Below are positions 1-6,067 of a DNA stretch of 6,067 nt, one piece after another. Below the pieces are notes generated by a model, which saw only the letters and a list, made by a program, of their open reading frames with translations, was not told where the DNA came from and ran no database searches. The DNA comes from Gammaproteobacteria bacterium. Lineage in GTDB: Bacteria > Pseudomonadota > Gammaproteobacteria > UBA6429 > Thiohalophilaceae. The DNA is taken from positions 1 to 6,067 of the forward strand of contig QILH01000010.1 of the NCBI GenBank assembly GCA_003233255.1, written 5' to 3'. Positions within the stretch are counted from its first letter, which is position 1, and the number at the start of each line of letters is the position of its first letter. The position numbers and the translations under genes were made by a program.

Positions 1-842
1 TTTCGGCGGTGCGTTGCGCCGCATCTCCTGCGTTTTTTGAGCAATTGGCTGACTATTGTATAAGTAACAATATGAAATTACCATTTGAGCGAATTGATAC
101 CGGGGGTGCCCCTGTTTTTCCGAGTTTGCTGGCCCAGCTGAGCAAGCTGGCACTGAACAGTGACGTCGTAGCCGTGTATGGTTCAACCGAGGCCGAACCT
201 ATTGCTCACATACACTGGCAGGATATTAGCGAAGCAGATTTTAATAATATGCAACATGGACATGGTTTACTGGCAGGAAAACCGGTTGAACAAATTGACG
301 TATCTGTTATCAAAGATATGACCAATACATCGATCGAGCCACTGTCAGAGGATCAATTTCAGGCCCTGGCTCTGGCTGAGAATGAAATAGGCGAAATTGT
401 CGTTGCTGGTGATCATGTGTTACCGGGATATTTAAATGGCATCGGCAATGAGGAGACAAAATTTTCTGTCGATGGACGCCCCTGGCATCGTACCGGAGAT
501 GCAGGTTATTATGATGCGCAAGGACGTCTATGGTTAATGGGGCGTTGTAGCGCAAAGATATCAGACTCGGACGGTGAACTTTATCCGTTTGCGGTTGAAA
601 CCGTGGTGCGCTGCGACGCCAATGTTCGACGCTGTGCGATGGTGGCCTATAAAGGAGATCGGGTATTAGTGCTTGAAATGCATCGGGATGAAATATTAGA
701 TACCGAAAAGTTAAAAAAGAATCTGACCTGGGCCAAAATCAATAAGGTGCTCACGGTGTCTCATGTACCAGTGGATAAACGGCATAACGCGAAGATAGAT
801 TATCCTGAATTGAATAAATTGCTAACAAGGGTGATAAAATGA
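1..842 (+). CDS. AMP-binding acyl-activating enzyme, OleC-like (C-terminal part; 5' end outside window)
   Basis: This is the C-terminal part of an ANL-superfamily adenylate-forming enzyme, which activates a carboxylic acid as acyl-AMP. The frame is open to the left window edge (first full codon at base 3), so the GTG at 9 is probably internal. Counting from that GTG, I see GGAPVFP (32-38), the A5-type YGSTE (57-61), GEIVVAGDHVLPGY (128-141), RTGD (161-164, the ATP-ribose Asp) and MGRCSAKI (177-184, hinge). RHNAKIDY (258-265) carries the likely catalytic Lys262. The hinge segment followed by DSDGELYP, and the ending VDKRHNAKIDY, resemble from memory the OleC / 'peptide synthase' branch (beta-lactone synthetases of long-chain olefin synthesis) more than ordinary acyl-CoA ligases. 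The usual acidic hinge residue after GRx is Ser here. OleA, OleB and OleD partners are not in view, and the next gene is a lipoprotein, so the substrate is unknown. Superfamily is near certain; the OleC assignment is moderate. Confidence 0.85.
   Translation, partial: SAVRCAASPAFFEQLADYCISNNMKLPFERIDTGGAPVFPSLLAQLSKLALNSDVVAVYGSTEAEPIAHIHWQDISEADFNNMQHGHGLLAGKPVEQIDVSVIKDMTNTSIEPLSEDQFQALALAENEIGEIVVAGDHVLPGYLNGIGNEETKFSVDGRPWHRTGDAGYYDAQGRLWLMGRCSAKISDSDGELYPFAVETVVRCDANVRRCAMVAYKGDRVLVLEMHRDEILDTEKLKKNLTWAKINKVLTVSHVPVDKRHNAKIDYPELNKLLTRVIK
827..842 (+). promoter_or_regulatory. Shine-Dalgarno and ATGA stop-start overlap
   Basis: A purine-rich AAGGGTG (827-833) lies about 7 bases before the ATG at 839, and that ATG overlaps the ligase stop codon as ATGA (839-842). 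The ribosome site is inside the ligase coding end, which suggests translational coupling. It also fixes the lipoprotein start. Confidence 0.75.
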
Positions 843-1381
843 ATAAAAATAGTTTCCACATAGTAAAAGTAGCCTCTATTTTAGTATTAACGACCATATT
901 ACAAAGTTGTGGAGGCACAGCTTATATTAATGCCTCGCATACTCGTCATCACGTAAAAGACAAGGTGTTACCGTTGGTAGCCGGAAAATCGATTGCCTTA
1001 AAAAATTATTATCAGGGCTCAAGGCTGGTTACCCTGTTTAAAAAAGCAAACTCAACTAAATTGGTGGGGGACTTGCAGCAATATACCGATGCGAGCCTCA
1101 ATATATTAAAATCAGAATTAACAAAACGTGATGTGTTAGTTTCCGATACGCAATTTAAGTCGATCACGCTAAAGATAAGCGATGTGCAGGCAAGGTATAA
1201 ACCGTTTAATAAAACTACCGCACTTAAGCTTACCGCTAGTCTTGGCAATGGTGAGACAACCACGATATCGGCGAACTATCAAACCGGCGGTAGCTCGGCT
1301 CAGGCGCTGGATGGCGCTATAATAGCCGCCATAACCCAACTCCTTAAGAGTGAAACGGTGGTCGATTATATTAACCAGTAG
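839..1381 (+). CDS. Hypothetical outer-membrane-type lipoprotein (180 aa)
   Basis: I do not recognise a named family with certainty. The N-terminus is a classic lipoprotein signal: basic start (MNKNSFHIVK), hydrophobic core ASILVLTTIL, then lipobox LQSC with Cys24 as the lipidated residue. Gly, not Asp, at +2 predicts Lol-dependent transfer to the outer membrane, facing the periplasm. The mature part (about 156 residues) has a predicted alpha/beta look, with a helix-like stretch (DLQQYTDASLNILKSEL) followed by alternating strands. A C-terminal motif reads ALDGAIIAAITQLL followed by VVDYINQ. This layout recalls small YajG-like or similar periplasmic-facing lipoproteins, but that is only a resemblance in shape. 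The gene overlaps the upstream acyl-activating enzyme by 4 bases and is followed directly by a terminator, so it is the last gene of that operon. A role in handling or exporting the ligase pathway's lipid product is conceivable but unsupported. Confidence 0.88.
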   Translation: MNKNSFHIVKVASILVLTTILQSCGGTAYINASHTRHHVKDKVLPLVAGKSIALKNYYQGSRLVTLFKKANSTKLVGDLQQYTDASLNILKSELTKRDVLVSDTQFKSITLKISDVQARYKPFNKTTALKLTASLGNGETTTISANYQTGGSSAQALDGAIIAAITQLLKSETVVDYINQ

Positions 1382-1383
1382 TG

Positions 1384-1408
1384 ACCTTATTTAATAATAA
1401 GGTTTTTT
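1384..1408 (+). terminator. Rho-independent terminator of the ligase-lipoprotein operon
   Basis: An 8-bp perfect stem, ACCTTATT (1384-1391) with AATAAGGT (1396-1403), has a 4-base loop and is followed by five more T (1404-1408). It begins 2 bases after the lipoprotein stop. Read on the minus strand, the hairpin is followed by CACTACTGG with no T-run, so it looks one-directional and should not efficiently stop transcripts of the convergent gene. Confidence 0.85.
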
Positions 1409-1419
1409 AACAAAGCGGG

Positions 1420-4400
1420 TTAAGCCGATCTGGAACGGCTGTTCTTTTCTTTGAAAAGTAAATCAATATTGGCAGGTTTACCCAGATGGTAACCCTGTAC
1501 GCAATCGACACCAATTAGCTTTAACATTTTTAAATGACGTTCATTTTCAACAAACTCGGCAACTGTATTTTTACCCAAGGCATGCGCAATTTCATTCATG
1601 GCTCGGACAATCGCCTGATCTACGCTACTATCAGCAATATTTTTAACGAATCGACCATCTATTTTGACTATATCAACGGGCATTTCCTGCAGATAGGCAA
1701 ATGATGACATTCCGCTTCCAAAGTCATCGAGGGCTGTTCGGCAGCCCATCTTCCGTAATTCTTCCAGCATTAAAACGGCCTTGTCCATATCGGATATTGC
1801 CGCAGTCTCCGTTATTTCAAATGTTAAGCTACTCGCTTCAAGCTTATGTTTTTTAAGCAGTCTGGCAATATGAGCAATCACATCGGGCACAGTGATGGAT
1901 TGGCCAGACAGGTTTATTGAGAAATTAACATCGGGATCAATTTTGTGTAATTGTGAAAGTTTTTCAACCGCATTGGTGATTACCCATAAATCAATTTTTA
2001 CTGCCAGACCAAAACGTTCAGCGGTTGAAAAGAATCCGCCAGGCATAATAAGCGTCCCATCGCTATCTAACATCCGTACCAGAACCTCATAGGAATAAAT
2101 TTTATTAGAGCTGGTTTCGTGTATAGGCTGTGTCACCAGAACGAACTTGTTGTTATCCAGGGCATCATGGATGCGTTGCGACCAACCTATGTCCAGAGAC
2201 ATGTTTTCTACTTTAGACTCATCGTCACTGGTGAATACGTGAATACGGTTGCGACCAGCTCGTTTTGCTAAATGGCAGGCGATGTCTCCCTGTGCGAGGA
2301 CGGTGCTTGATGATGTGACATTTTCATCAATGAGCGTTACCCCAATCGAGCAGCCGACATTGACCGCTTTCCCATCGTACTTAAATATGTAATCACCAAG
2401 CGAAGCTCGGTATGATTCAGCAATTTGGCGAATTGAATCAGGATTGGCATTATTAATAAGTGCGACAAATTCATCCCCTCCCAGACGAGCAATAATATCA
2501 CTACGACGTGCTCTCATATTCAATATATTTGATGCCTCAATTAATAATTGGTCTCCGGCTAAATGACCAATGCTGTCATTTATATATTTGAAATTATCTA
2601 GATCGATATAGAGTAGTGCGAGTTTAGTCTGGCCCGTCTTCGCCTGCACACAGGTTTCTTCCAGGAAGTCATGAAAGTAAGCGCGGTTATATAAACCGGT
2701 CAGACTATCGTGTTCTGCAATGTGTTTCAGGTTATCCATCATAGCTTTACGCTCTGAGATATTTGCTAACAACGCGGTATATTTCGGGCTTCCATCTAAT
2801 ATCATTTTCGAAACTTTTAATGACAAAGGGATGCTGCTGCCATTTTTGTGTAGACCTATTACTTCTGTTTCTACGCCAATATAATGTGTTATTTCTTCGA
2901 TATTATCGGTTTTGGGTTTATCCGTTATCGATTCAATACTGATGTGTTTGCAGAAATTTTTACCGATGACCGAATTTTCAGGCCAGCCAAACAGGCTTTC
3001 CGCAGCATGGTTCCAGTTCTCAATATTGCCCGTTTCGTCAAAGGTAACGATCGCCTCTGCGGCGGTATCCATGATTGATTGCAGACGTTGTTCACGTGCT
3101 TTTATACTTTCGAGCATGTCGCGCCGTTCACGTATATCGGCGATCATAATCAGCATCAGTTCTTCACCATCAACCCGCATTGCACTAACACGCAGGCCAA
3201 TAGGAAAATTACCTTCGGTGGCATGCTGGGCGTAGGATTCAAATTCTATACCCGAGTGAGTCATAACCATATCATCAAGATCGACAATATAGCTGGATAG
3301 TGATTGACCGATAGCCTGTTCAGCCGATTGGCCAAACATTTTTTCAGCGGCAGGGTTAAAGCTGCGTACAGCGCCTCTCAAAGTGGTCGTAATGATAGCA
3401 TCAACCGCATAGGTTAAGACGGCCTGCAGATGTTCCTGGCGTGAGTGAACCTGCTCGCGCATATTTGAAAATGCATCGATTAAGTCTCGAGTTTCGGTGA
3501 TAGGCGAGTTTGGCAGATTAATGTTTTTGTCGCCCTGAGCGACGGCCTTTAATGCCCGCGCGATACGCACAATAGGTCGGCGTAACTGATAATCAAACAG
3601 GAAAGTACTTATGGCCATAACGGTGATGATGATAATCACCAGACCCCACAGAGAGTAAGAAATTAACGTATAGGTATTTTTTGTTGAATCAAGATCCTGC
3701 ATGGCCCGTAGTTCAAGATTGGTATTAACGGTTTGAATGTGATTCCAGAGACTTAAAAATAATGGCGTAATCTCATTGCGTAATACGGCAGTGTCTTTTC
3801 TCCAGCTATTGTAATCGGCCAGGTAGGGTTGGATTTTTTTATAACTATTACGCCATTCCCTTGTTAGTTGTTTTAGTTCAAGGGTTGTCTCGGTCTGTTG
3901 CAAACCCAGCAGACCTTCATCATCTAGTTGACTTAGTTTGTTTATCTGTTCACCGATGTATTCATCATAAATTTCAATATCTTTACGTAGCGCATGGATA
4001 GCGTCATTAACGTTACCGCTGAAAATGCCGACCCGAGTGGTCGTTAATAAACGGAATGTACTTATTTTTTGTACCCAGGTGAAGCGAATTTTTTGAAAAA
4101 TCTCCTTTATCTCTAACTGTGCTTGCTCACCTCCTTCACTGGTATCTGCTAAAGCAAGGCTAATGGTATTAGTAATTTGCTGGCTAACTGGGCTCAAAGT
4201 ATTGACCATATGTGGCATGGCCGGGAACACCAGTAACGGATCAGCCCGCATATTCATTACATACTCAAGCGATTTTTTAAGCGATTGGGTATCAGCATAA
4301 AAATTGTCAATGACATTCATATTTTTATTATCAGCAAGGAACCAATGTTGTTGTTTTAACAACTGAGTCTGTTTTAGCAAAGTATCAATAGAGTGTAACG

Positions 4401-4707
4401 TATTATCCTTTAATTCTGTCTCGGGTGTGAGCATGTAACTTTGGAAACTGGTTTCAATTTCCCACAACATGTTTTGCAGTTTGACCATATCGCTGTTGAT
4501 TTGAATCCGCTCTGCAAGTTGATCGGTGCTTTGTTTTGACGAGCTACTGAATTCAGAGTGGGTAGCCCATATGATAATCACGCTAGTGACAACAATTAAA
4601 CTGGACGTGAACAGTAAACGGCTCAAAATGGTACGGAGGTTAAACAGCGGCCCAGCCTTGTTCGCTAACGTCGCAAGGGTATTTTGAAGGCGAGGGGTAT
4701 TGCTCAT
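1420..4707 (-). CDS. Membrane sensor GGDEF-EAL c-di-GMP cyclase/phosphodiesterase with HAMP and two PAS domains (1095 aa)
   Basis: This inner-membrane protein probably makes and/or degrades c-di-GMP. In order: TM1 about 29-49; periplasmic, largely helical sensor about 50-347; TM2 about 348-371; HAMP 372-425; PAS1 about 424-530; PAS2 about 541-655, ending SERK; GGDEF about 660-825; EAL about 843-1085. The cyclase has DLDNFKYIND (702-711), intact GGDEF (743-747) and an inhibitory-site RxxD (R734-D737) exactly five residues before it. The EAL domain reads EVL at 874-876 but keeps Glu874, Asn932 (NLS), Glu964 (FEITE), DDFGSG (994-999), Lys1015, Glu1051 (AEFVE) and QGY (1071-1073), so it is probably active. 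No LOV cysteine motif is seen in the PAS domains. ATG 4707 is the only usable start: the upstream in-frame stop is at 4744-4746 with no ATG, GTG or TTG between. No convincing Shine-Dalgarno precedes it. It is a single gene, divergent from gltB and convergent with the lipoprotein. Which activity dominates cannot be told. Confidence 0.96.
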   Translation of the reverse strand: MSNTPRLQNTLATLANKAGPLFNLRTILSRLLFTSSLIVVTSVIIIWATHSEFSSSSKQSTDQLAERIQINSDMVKLQNMLWEIETSFQSYMLTPETELKDNTLHSIDTLLKQTQLLKQQHWFLADNKNMNVIDNFYADTQSLKKSLEYVMNMRADPLLVFPAMPHMVNTLSPVSQQITNTISLALADTSEGGEQAQLEIKEIFQKIRFTWVQKISTFRLLTTTRVGIFSGNVNDAIHALRKDIEIYDEYIGEQINKLSQLDDEGLLGLQQTETTLELKQLTREWRNSYKKIQPYLADYNSWRKDTAVLRNEITPLFLSLWNHIQTVNTNLELRAMQDLDSTKNTYTLISYSLWGLVIIIITVMAISTFLFDYQLRRPIVRIARALKAVAQGDKNINLPNSPITETRDLIDAFSNMREQVHSRQEHLQAVLTYAVDAIITTTLRGAVRSFNPAAEKMFGQSAEQAIGQSLSSYIVDLDDMVMTHSGIEFESYAQHATEGNFPIGLRVSAMRVDGEELMLIMIADIRERRDMLESIKAREQRLQSIMDTAAEAIVTFDETGNIENWNHAAESLFGWPENSVIGKNFCKHISIESITDKPKTDNIEEITHYIGVETEVIGLHKNGSSIPLSLKVSKMILDGSPKYTALLANISERKAMMDNLKHIAEHDSLTGLYNRAYFHDFLEETCVQAKTGQTKLALLYIDLDNFKYINDSIGHLAGDQLLIEASNILNMRARRSDIIARLGGDEFVALINNANPDSIRQIAESYRASLGDYIFKYDGKAVNVGCSIGVTLIDENVTSSSTVLAQGDIACHLAKRAGRNRIHVFTSDDESKVENMSLDIGWSQRIHDALDNNKFVLVTQPIHETSSNKIYSYEVLVRMLDSDGTLIMPGGFFSTAERFGLAVKIDLWVITNAVEKLSQLHKIDPDVNFSINLSGQSITVPDVIAHIARLLKKHKLEASSLTFEITETAAISDMDKAVLMLEELRKMGCRTALDDFGSGMSSFAYLQEMPVDIVKIDGRFVKNIADSSVDQAIVRAMNEIAHALGKNTVAEFVENERHLKMLKLIGVDCVQGYHLGKPANIDLLFKEKNSRSRSA

Positions 4708-4727
4708 AGGCGCAGTTGTCGAGGGGT
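4691..4727 (-). repeat. 8-bp direct repeat flanking the GGDEF-EAL start codon
   Basis: On the minus strand ACCCCTCG occurs twice 29 bp apart: in the predicted leader (4727-4720) and in codons 4-6 (4698-4691), on either side of the ATG at 4707-4705. There is no good Shine-Dalgarno in this leader. It may be chance; the same octamer also occurs on the plus strand inside gltB at 5377-5384. Confidence 0.4.
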
Positions 4728-4735
4728 GATTACCA

Positions 4736-4764
4736 TATATAGGTTATCGGTAAGGTTGTGCCAA
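4736..4764 (-). promoter_or_regulatory. Predicted sigma-70 promoter for the GGDEF-EAL gene
   Basis: On the minus strand, TTGGCA (4764-4759, 5/6 match to the -35 consensus), a 17-bp spacer and TATATA (4741-4736, 4/6 match to the -10) are in ideal arrangement. Transcription would start near 4729, leaving a leader of about 21 bases before the ATG at 4707. Identified by eye from consensus only. Confidence 0.55.
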
Positions 4765-4794
4765 TATTTAGGCAAATTCCGGCTTCAATTACGG

Positions 4795-4844
4795 GCAACC
4801 AATACGTGCTAACAGTTTGATAAATATAGATTAATTTTGGTTGC
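4795..4844. repeat. Widely spaced inverted repeat around the IHF-like site
   Basis: GCAACCAA (4795-4802) and its exact reverse complement TTGGTTGC (4837-4844) bracket an A/T-rich 34-bp segment. Centre-to-centre distance is 42 bp, close to four DNA turns. The midpoint (4819.5) falls inside the IHF-consensus match. The loop is too long and unstructured for an obvious RNA hairpin, so paired protein-binding half-sites are more likely than a transcript structure. Confidence 0.5.
4810..4822 (-). promoter_or_regulatory. Candidate IHF-binding site
   Basis: The minus strand reads TATCAAACTGTTA, a complete match to the IHF consensus WATCAANNNNTTR. The sequence 5' of the WATCAA half on that strand (complement of 4823-4838) is 15 of 16 A/T, matching the A/T tract that strong IHF sites carry on that side. 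It lies about 115 bp upstream of the predicted gltB transcription start. E. coli gltBDF is known to be IHF-controlled. Confidence 0.55.
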
Positions 4845-4875
4845 GTATGCGTAGTGGCGAGGCTTGACGGCGCAT

Positions 4876-4892
4876 TAATCATGTCGTGATTA
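4876..4892. promoter_or_regulatory. Palindrome, candidate operator upstream of gltB
   Basis: TAATCA-TGTCG-TGATTA is a perfect 6-bp dyad with a 5-base spacer. It ends 4 bases before the predicted gltB -35 box and is centred about 49 bp upstream of the predicted start, a position fitting an activator as well as a repressor. I do not recognise the regulator; it does not match CRP or FNR half-sites in their usual orientation. Confidence 0.45.
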
Positions 4893-4896
4893 GAGA

Positions 4897-4926
4897 TTGA
4901 AGCTCGATGCCCTGTGGCTGTATACT
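4897..4926 (+). promoter_or_regulatory. Predicted sigma-70 promoter for gltB
   Basis: TTGAAG (4897-4902, 4/6) and TATACT (4921-4926, 5/6) are separated by 18 bp. Transcription would start near 4933, giving a leader of about 55 bases in which I see no strong hairpin or attenuator. Judged by eye only. Confidence 0.55.
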
Positions 4927-4974
4927 GCGAGGCCATTTTGCCTGACGATTGGCTACTATTTAACCAGGTTTTCG

Positions 4975-4990
4975 TAGGGTTGATACGATG
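4975..4990 (+). promoter_or_regulatory. Ribosome-binding site of gltB
   Basis: TAGGGT (4975-4980) puts its GGG 8 bases before the ATG at 4988. An in-frame TAA at 4961-4963 with no ATG, GTG or TTG before 4988 supports this start. The Shine-Dalgarno is modest. Confidence 0.6.
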
Positions 4991-6067
4991 ACAGATATTA
5001 CAAAAAAGCTCGCCCAACATGGCTTATACCGCCCTGAATTTGAGCGCGAGAATTGCGGTTTTGGCCTAATTGCCCACATGGATGGCAAGCCCAGCCATTG
5101 GCTGGTAATGACGGCGATTACGGCTCTGAAGCGTTTGACTCACCGTGGTGCTGTGGCGGCCGATGGCAAGTCAGGTGATGGCTGTGGATTGTTGCTGAAA
5201 AAACCCGACACCTTTTTACGGAAGGTTGCCGTCAACGAAGGGTTCAAGCTTGCCGATCAATACGCCGTTGGCATGGTGTTTCTAAACACGGACAAAGCCC
5301 TGGCCAAAGCAGCACGCGCTGAATTGGAGCAAGCCCTGGAAGCCGAAGGCCTCGGCTGTGTGGGTTGGCGAATCGTACCCCTCGATCCCTCCGCCTGCGG
5401 CGAAGAATCACTAAGCAGCCTGCCACAAATCGAACAGGTATTTGTTAATGCCCCGGATGGAATGGATGCGAAGGCGTTTGAGAGACACTTATATATAGCT
5501 CGTCGTGTGTGTGAGAAAAAAATAGAATCGCATGATGAGATGTTTTACATCCCGAGCTTGTCCAGTACGGTTATTTCTTATAAGGGGCTGGTTATGCCCG
5601 AAAACCTGCCCGTCTTTTATAAGGATATCAGTGACGGTGGTCTGGAATCGGCGTTATGTGTTTTCCATCAACGCTTTTCTACCAATACCTGGCCGCAATG
5701 GCGATTAGCTCAGCCCTTCCGCTACCTTGCTCACAATGGTGAGATCAATACCGTGCAAGGCAATCGTAACTGGTCAGTCGCGCGTGGGCATAAATTTGAA
5801 ACCGACGAGCTGCCAATGGACAAGGTCAGGCCGTTGGTTTCCATGACCGGATCCGATTCAAACAGTCTGGATAACATGTTAGAGGCATTACTGGCCGGCG
5901 GTATGGATATTTTTCGCGCCATGCGTTTGTTGATTCCACCGGCCTGGCAAAATATCGATACCATGGATCCGGATCTAAAAGCATTTTACGAATTTAACTC
6001 GATGCACATGGAGCCCTGGGATGGGCCGGCGGGCATCGTAATGACCGATGGTATACACGCGGCCTGC
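4988..6067 (+). CDS. gltB: Glutamate synthase large (alpha) subunit, N-terminal 360 residues (3' end outside window)
   Basis: GltB hydrolyses glutamine and transfers the ammonia to 2-oxoglutarate, making glutamate with electrons from NADPH through the GltD subunit, in the cytoplasm. The frame is open for exactly 360 codons to the window edge; full-length bacterial GltB is about 1,480-1,500 residues, so roughly a quarter is seen. This quarter is the class II (Ntn-type) glutaminase domain. ENCGFG places the nucleophile at Cys23 after a 22-residue propeptide that must be removed to free it. Also present are THRGA (51-55), DGKSGDGCG (59-67), HQRFSTNTWPQW (227-238), HNGEINT (249-255, oxyanion-hole region), GSDSNSLDN (288-296) and MEPWDGPAG (341-349). 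All family landmarks are in place with no frameshift. The propeptide is somewhat longer than E. coli's as I recall it. G+C appears higher than in the other genes, as expected for a conserved housekeeping gene. gltD is expected downstream. Confidence 0.97.
   Translation, partial: MTDITKKLAQHGLYRPEFERENCGFGLIAHMDGKPSHWLVMTAITALKRLTHRGAVAADGKSGDGCGLLLKKPDTFLRKVAVNEGFKLADQYAVGMVFLNTDKALAKAARAELEQALEAEGLGCVGWRIVPLDPSACGEESLSSLPQIEQVFVNAPDGMDAKAFERHLYIARRVCEKKIESHDEMFYIPSLSSTVISYKGLVMPENLPVFYKDISDGGLESALCVFHQRFSTNTWPQWRLAQPFRYLAHNGEINTVQGNRNWSVARGHKFETDELPMDKVRPLVSMTGSDSNSLDNMLEALLAGGMDIFRAMRLLIPPAWQNIDTMDPDLKAFYEFNSMHMEPWDGPAGIVMTDGIHAAC

Noticed and set aside
1423..1440. AGCCG/CGGCT hairpin at the end of the GGDEF-EAL gene as a minus-strand terminator
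   Set aside because: The stem is 5 bp with an 8-base loop and is followed by TAACCCGC, with no T-run.
2884..3300. Several overlapping plus-strand open frames within the PAS-encoding region
   Set aside because: They are antisense to well-defined PAS domains, mutually overlapping, and without domain content.
4826..4840. Possible Lrp-binding site upstream of gltB
   Set aside because: Only about 10 of 15 positions fit the Lrp consensus in an A/T-rich stretch, which is not above expectation.
4915..4929. Possible sigma-54 promoter (TGGC...TGC) upstream of gltB
   Set aside because: The distance between the GG and GC elements is 9 bases, not the strict 10, and the same bases form a better sigma-70 -10 box.
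4907..4945. 12-codon open frame (MPCGCILRGHFA) as a gltB leader peptide
   Set aside because: Its ATG lies upstream of the predicted transcription start, with no ribosome site and no run of a regulatory amino acid codon.
4933..4987. Riboswitch or attenuator in the gltB leader
   Set aside because: Only stems of 3-4 bp can be drawn in about 55 bases, with no T-run terminator.
4730..5020. 96-codon open frame on the minus strand across the divergent promoter region
   Set aside because: It starts inside gltB coding sequence antisense, runs through the promoter region, and its translation shows no domain or compositional sign of a real protein.
5244..5426. Arg-rich 60-codon open frame antisense to gltB
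   Set aside because: It is a shadow of the conserved gltB frame; the plus-strand reading matches the GltB glutaminase domain throughout.

Overview
The window looks like a chromosomal stretch from a Gram-negative, probably gammaproteobacterial, organism. The reasons are an outer-membrane-type lipoprotein signal, a two-pass inner-membrane c-di-GMP sensor with a large periplasmic domain, and a GltB N-terminus that reads very like those of E. coli and Pseudomonas. Base composition by eye is moderate, with gltB richer in G+C than the other genes. No genus can be named. There are no RNA genes, mobile elements, CRISPR arrays or prophage genes.

Layout. (1) Bases 1-842 (+) hold the C-terminal half of an AMP-binding (ANL superfamily) acyl-activating enzyme of the OleC / 'peptide synthase-like' type. 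Its stop overlaps (ATGA) the start of a 180-residue lipoprotein gene at 839-1381 (+), and this unit ends in a clear Rho-independent terminator at 1384-1408. (2) Convergent to it, at 1420-4707 (-), is one 1095-residue c-di-GMP signalling protein: TM, about 300-residue helical periplasmic sensor, TM, HAMP, PAS, PAS, GGDEF, EAL. The cyclase motif, inhibitory-site motif and phosphodiesterase residues are all kept. (3) Bases 4708-4987 form a 280-bp divergent control region. (4) From 4988 to the window end (+) is the first 360 codons of gltB, the large subunit of NADPH-type glutamate synthase, starting with a 22-residue propeptide before the catalytic cysteine.

The gene content is mostly familiar. 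The most interesting signal is in the divergent control region. Each gene has a plausible sigma-70 promoter. Between them lie a perfect match to the IHF consensus with an A/T-rich flank, sitting in the middle of an 8-bp inverted repeat whose arms are 42 bp apart centre to centre (about four helical turns), and a separate 6-5-6 palindrome just upstream of the gltB -35 box. E. coli gltBDF is known to be controlled by IHF together with Lrp and other global regulators, so a bent nucleoprotein control region that may also affect the c-di-GMP gene is reasonable. It is an inference from sequence only.

The three units show no obvious shared pathway. The ligase and lipoprotein are one operon, the c-di-GMP protein is a single gene, and gltB presumably begins a gltBD operon beyond the window.
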